A stretch of DNA of 64,000 nt from assembly GCF_028389875.1 (NCBI RefSeq), contig NC_084677.1:11822017-11886016 (forward strand), written 5' to 3'. This DNA is from Rhea pennata. Its lineage: Eukaryota > Chordata > Aves > Rheiformes > Rheidae. Below, piece by piece: positions 59,938-64,000 of the stretch. The notes below the pieces were generated by a model. That model had not been told where the DNA came from. It made no database searches and worked only from the letters and a program-made list of their open reading frames with translations. Every line of letters starts with the position of its first letter. The first letter of the stretch is position 1. Both the position numbers and the translations under genes were made by a program.

Positions 59938-62778
59938 CTATAAAAGAACGATAAAGAGATATAAAAAAGAAATCACCCTGCAATTACAACATTTGATATG
60001 ATGCTTTATATATACACTGCTAGTTTTATATTATTTGTTCTTTGTAAGGAAAATTGTCCTGCTCTGTCCTGAATCAGAAAAAAGGCTCCTTGTAAAACAA
60101 AATGAAAAATGTGGCAACATACTTAACTCCCAAAGAACCAACGTGCATATTCACCCGGTCTTAAAATCTGTGTGCAGACCTCAACATTCTACTTTGCTGC
60201 TTCTCCTGACCAGAACCCCTAAAATTGGTGAGTGTAAGGGCCCTCGGATACCCCTTGCTCTGGCAATTTGGCTGCTTGGGCTCAGAGCCAGCTTGGTGCT
60301 CCTGAGGGGCCCGGCGAGCCGCAGAGAGGCGACTGCAGCCAGGGCTGAGCTCCCTTCCCTTAGTGGGGGAGCTGCTTTAAGCTGAGGCTCTAGCGCTTGG
60401 TCCTGCTCCTGCTGCATCGCAGCCGTGCCTGTGCCTAGCCATGGGCCCGCTGATCAAGACTCTCAGACAGACCTCCTGGCCTCACCTCAGACCTTCCTTG
60501 TGGCCATGAGGTTCTGCAGTGATCTGGGCTCTGGGCTGCCCCGCACGCCTGCCCCACGCAGGAGCTGCAGGATAGGCCCTTACTAGCACTGCCCCTGCCC
60601 TGCCGGCCTTGCTACTGCGCTCAGCTCCCAGCTCCTCGTCCCTTAGGAAACGGCCAGCCTGTGCCGCTCCCGGACAGCGAGATACATGAAGAGAAAACTT
60701 GAGGGTGGTTTTTGTTATGGAGAGTTGAGTGGGGTCAGGCATTCACCCAGAGCCGCAGGAGTTTTTCTACCAATTTAAAAGGGGCCAGAACCTTGAAATA
60801 ACCGTTCTCAAAACACTGAGGGTAATACAGAGCAAAAAACAATGAGGAATAGTCATGTACTTATAGGAGGGAATCTACTGTTTTGAAATGTTACTTTATT
60901 ATTTTCTCTACTATAACAATTACCAAATCATAGTGAATACTTACTGAATTTCACTTAACTTTCTCCTGCTCAATTTTAATTTTCCATATTCAGAACTCTG
61001 TAACTACTATAGAAGAGCTAAAGTTTAGTAAAATGCAAATAAATGACTTTGCAATTATAACTGAATAACTCATTATAGTAAATTAAAAAAGGAAGTAAAA
61101 CTGAAGAACAATTCAATTTTTTGCCAGTATATGCAAACTTTAGAAAGATCACCTGCTGAAGCAGGATGCTACCTTCCTTTCAAAGGCAGTGCTCATTAAT
61201 CAGTAGGCAGCTGGATACCAACTCCAAAGCAGTATTATGCCCCCAGCACTTACCCCAATACCATAATCCCATGCAAGCCCTTTAGGTTCCATGGGTTGAA
61301 CACCAGTCCGATGGCAGACTGTCCCACAGCTCAAACTGTGACTTCCTTGTACCTTGTCAGCTATTACCCAGACCTTAAGAAAGCAAAAAAGGCAGTAAAA
61401 TGTATTCAGCATGCTGTTCTTCCCAGAAATTAAACTTCTAAAAATTCTTAAAATTAATCTTAATCCTTGCGTGGAGCAATAGTGTGCAATTCAGTCAGAG
61501 AGAAACCAAAACAAGGAACTAGGCACTGCAGCTGTAGTGAAAATGTTGCTAAGCAGTAGGACTTTACAGGAAAGATTTATACACACTCTCTCTCTCTTTT
61601 TTTCTTCCCCCCTTCATTTTTTTTTTTAAAAACAAGGGTGTTTATAGCAAAAGGCTGGCTGTATCACTTGGCCTGATTTTGTTGCCGTCAGGATTCCAGC
61701 ATTTAAACAATGACATTGTGGAATAAATATAGCTAAACAAAGTGTTTCTGAAGAACATTTAATTTAATTACAAAAATATGTTAAACAATTTTTAATAAAC
61801 GAATAAGATACAAGAAAGCCTAATACACACCTGGTCCAGGGGCCCTACAGACATTTTACGGATATTATTTGAAACATGATCCCATGTACATCCTTGAGGA
61901 TAGCTTGGTGTGATACCTTGTCGATACCAAAGATTGCCTATAAAATAAGCAGTTTTAATAACAGCTCAGGACAACTACTTGTACAATGTGCTAATAAACA
62001 ACATAAGAAATCAGTAGTTAATACTTGCCGTGTTCTGTGAAATGCATTATGCTTTTGACTATTGTGTTAAAGTGAAGGAAAGTGTAATTTCATACTTTGG
62101 AAGTTACATTTCTACAGTTACTCTTTATAACTTTTCTGAAAAACAACAGATACTCTGTTTTGTAAAATTTCTTGGGAGAAAATGTTTATATAAAGAACTA
62201 TACATTAGAGAAGTAAAACAAATGAGATGGACATCTCTGAAGGAGACCAGTGTTGAAGGCTTTTTTTCTTTTACAAGAAGATCCTTCATAATTTGTTTTG
62301 CAATGATGGTGTAATTTTAGATTTTGCAAAACGAATGTATTCTCCTCCAGTTTTGTATATTCCAGGATTTCAGACAAAAATCCTGCCATGCAATTCTTTT
62401 CTTTGATATTCATCTCCATTAGATTCCCCTCCCCCCAAACAGCACAGATGCTGAATTTTTATTTAAACTACCAAATATATCAAAATACATGTCTTCAGAA
62501 AAGTAATTAAGCAGGCTGCCTACTCCATCTTTTTGGATATGAAATATTACTCCTCTTGGAGCAACAGTAAATTTTCCAAATGGATGATCTGACTTAAGAC
62601 TCTCCTTTTAAATCAATTTGATTATACTTAATTTTTTTTCTGATTGCCCGTAACAAAGGTTACTAAAATAAAAAAAAATCCTCACCGTTTTTATCCAACA
62701 CGAACACAGAAGTTCGTCCTACTGAGACTTGTTTTAACTTTTGTTTCTGAGGTGAAGGAATATGGTACCAACAGTCAC
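59737..62778 (-). CDS. TECPR1: TECPR1, C-terminal part (four exons)
   Basis: The joined minus-strand exons are 62686-62778, 61831-61937, 61254-61373 and 59737-59937. All junctions are GT-AG and in phase, giving 172 residues plus the stop. The sequence shows C-terminal tectonin (TECPR) repeats with the typical W-x-x-V/I and VGxxSVFVLD motifs: WYHIPSPQKQKLKQVSVGRT, NLWYRQGITPSYPQGCTWDH, VWVIADKVQGSHSLSCGTVC and WEHITVRGNATEA, then a polar tail ending in NC. The family protein is about 1165 residues, so the rest lies beyond the window. TECPR1 is known to bind ATG5-ATG12, to act in autophagosome-lysosome fusion and to drive LC3 lipidation on damaged lysosomes. The gene is tail-to-tail with BHLHA15. 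Confidence 0.95.
59938..61253 (-). other. TECPR1 last intron
   Basis: 1.3 kb. A moderately GC-rich patch at about 60240-60740 carries open frames on both strands but no splice-bounded segment in TECPR1 phase. It may be a regulatory or old repeat patch. The remainder is AT-rich. Confidence 0.7.
61254..61373 (-). CDS. TECPR1: TECPR1 penultimate coding exon
   Basis: Acceptor TTGCTTTCTTAAG (minus), then VWVIADKVQGSHSLSCGTVC and onward to PMEPKGLAWDYGIG, with donor GGG|GTAAGT. 120 nt, phase 0-0. Nearly identical to mammalian TECPR1. Confidence 0.95.
61374..61830 (-). other. TECPR1 intron
   Basis: Short AT-rich intron with a CT-rich run near 61585-61600 and a T-run near 61617. No other feature. 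Confidence 0.8.
61831..61937 (-). CDS. TECPR1: TECPR1 coding exon, third from the end
   Basis: Acceptor ATTTTATAG (minus), then the split Gly, NLWYRQGITPSYPQGCTWDH and VSNNIRKMSVGPLDQ, with donor CCAG|GTGTGT. 107 nt, phase 1-0. A complete tectonin blade boundary. Confidence 0.95.
61938..62685 (-). other. TECPR1 intron
   Basis: AT-rich intron. The plus-strand 94-codon frame at 62030-62314 is not supported by any domain. Confidence 0.75.
62686..62778 (-). CDS. TECPR1: TECPR1 coding exon, fourth from the end
   Basis: Acceptor TTTGACTTTTAG (minus), then DCWYHIPSPQKQKLKQVSVG and RTSVFVLDKN plus G, with donor AACG|GTGAGG. 93 nt, phase 1-1. Carries a VSVGRTSVFVLD tectonin strand pair. Confidence 0.94.
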
Positions 62779-64000
62779 CTAAAAGTCAAAAATACTCAAG
62801 TAAAAAATTGAGAAAACAGAATTATGTTATGAGAATTCTCAGTAAGGTTTGCAGTTGATACATGTAATAGTGCACAAAACTGGTGAATGACCTTATACTT
62901 GATATATTTTTACTAGCTAGTCTTTACAGACATACACATTGTTTTTAAACATCACACAGGGAAGAGCAGATTAACTGCTCTATTTAACATGATTATTATT
63001 CATATGCACTGTTTTGCATGCCTATTGAAAAGGCCTAAGCTAAACAAGTCTTTCAGATATGGTAGCATATTGAGCTTGCACAATGGTAAGAGGAAGATTG
63101 CATCAAAAAAGTTAACATTTCCTAGCTAGTAAGAGAGATCTATGCAAAAAAGAAGTAATTCTTTTTAAGTACTAAGAAAAACAGCATAAAGTCTTCTTCC
63201 ATCTGGTGACTGCTCCTTTGCAAACTGAATAAAGTAACAGTTACTGGAATTCAAAAAAATCTGGGCTCTGGGCATCTATCTTAAGCTCTTCTGAAAACTG
63301 CAGCTTTTTTATTTTTATTTTTTTAAAAGAGATTGAAATTGCAGGAACCAGTGAGAATCAGCATTACCACAATGGAAAGGCTTTACTTGTCTGAGAGAGT
63401 ACGTGGAGATCTGGTGGATGCTGCGTTAACAAGGTTCTCTCTCAGCCCTTCCGAAGACAAAAAAAAAGCAATTGAGTGATGCCAGAAGGACAGACGAAGT
63501 ACTGAAAAAGTCAATCATCTCCTTTCCAACTACATGTACAGAACAGAAATCTGCTTTTATATATTAGTGCCTTCCATTCTCTCTTTTGGTTCTCTAGCCT
63601 GACTTTTCTATGGAAATTTGCGCTGAATTTAAGGATAAAGAGGGAGCAGGAGATGGGAAAACACTTTTGACATGAATGAATCTATAAAAATAAAAAAAAA
63701 AAAGAGAAAGAAAGGAAGGAAGGAGAAAGGAGGAGAAAGAAAGGAAGGAAGGAGAAAGGAGGAGAAAGAAAGGAAGGAAGGAGAAAGGAGGAGAAAGAAA
63801 GGAAGGAAGGAGAAAGGAGGAGAAAGAAAGGAAGGAAGGAGAAAGGAGGAGAAAGAAAGGAAGGAAGGAGAAAGGAGGAGAAAGAAAGGAAGGAAGGAGA
63901 AAGGAGGAGAAAGAAAGGAAGGAAGGAGAAAGGAGGAGAAAGAAAGGAAGGAAGGAGAAAGGAGGAGAAAGAAAGGAAGGAAGGAGAAAGGAGGAGAAAG
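62779..64000 (-). other. TECPR1 intron, incomplete
   Basis: No further TECPR1 exon could be found up to the window end. The first 0.9 kb is ordinary AT-rich intron. The last 0.3 kb is the polypurine minisatellite. Confidence 0.7.
63690..64000. repeat. 29-bp polypurine minisatellite
   Basis: A perfect GA-only array with period 29, shown by the GGAGGAGAAAG landmark at 63729, 63758, 63787 and so on. Each unit combines GAAAGAAAGGAAGGAAGGAG and AAAGGAGGA. About 10 copies are visible and the array runs off the end of the window. The plus strand is purely purine and sits in a TECPR1 intron. Confidence 0.95.

Noticed and set aside
62030-62314. 94-codon plus-strand frame in a TECPR1 intron
   Set aside because: No recognised motif; AT-rich and opposite to the host gene with no promoter or splice support.
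63690-64000. CRISPR-like or tandem coding repeat
   Set aside because: There are no spacers between units. It is a simple perfect polypurine minisatellite in vertebrate DNA.

Overview
The window is vertebrate nuclear DNA and almost certainly from a bird. The evidence is a set of CR1-type LINE 3' ends, which are the dominant avian interspersed repeat, together with compact AT-rich introns, GC-rich CpG-island promoters and the gene order LMTK2 (+) - BHLHA15 (+) - TECPR1 (-). That order and orientation match the block on human chromosome 7q21-q22. The species cannot be named from sequence alone.

Layout. 1-4690 is gene-free upstream DNA with one CR1 fragment. 4690-5880 is a CpG-island promoter carrying NF-Y boxes, an ETS/YY1 composite and two upstream ORFs. 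5609-43988 is the complete LMTK2 coding region in 14 exons. I joined these by hand from splice sites and reading phase: the sum is 4503 nt including the stop, or 1500 codons, against about 1503 residues in human. A roughly 4.1 kb 3' UTR follows, ending near 48100. 49800-50900 is a second GC-rich island, probably the promoter and non-coding first exon of BHLHA15 (MIST1), whose single 177-codon coding exon is at 53030-53563. 54460-57730 is intergenic with a CR1 3' end. From about 57715 to the window end runs the 3' part of TECPR1 on the minus strand, with four C-terminal coding exons (172 residues visible) and a roughly 2 kb 3' UTR. The window ends inside a perfect 29-bp polypurine minisatellite in a TECPR1 intron.

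Roles. LMTK2 is a two-pass membrane kinase of endosomal traffic and PP1 regulation. BHLHA15 is a bHLH factor of secretory cells. TECPR1 is a tectonin-repeat autophagy and lysosome-damage protein. They are not an operon; their adjacency is an ancient vertebrate synteny.

The most useful unexplained signals are these: (a) a phase-matched, stop-free 54-nt candidate cassette exon in the LMTK2 tail (41019-41072); (b) a 204-bp, about 99% identical direct repeat bracketing LMTK2 exon 5; (c) a BHLHA15 uORF whose stop overlaps the main start as ATGA; (d) a possible alternative terminal exon encoding a membrane segment inside LMTK2 intron 1 (17622-17916); (e) minus-strand coding-like islands at 12659-13000 and 55099-55434. 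I see no new multi-gene system here.
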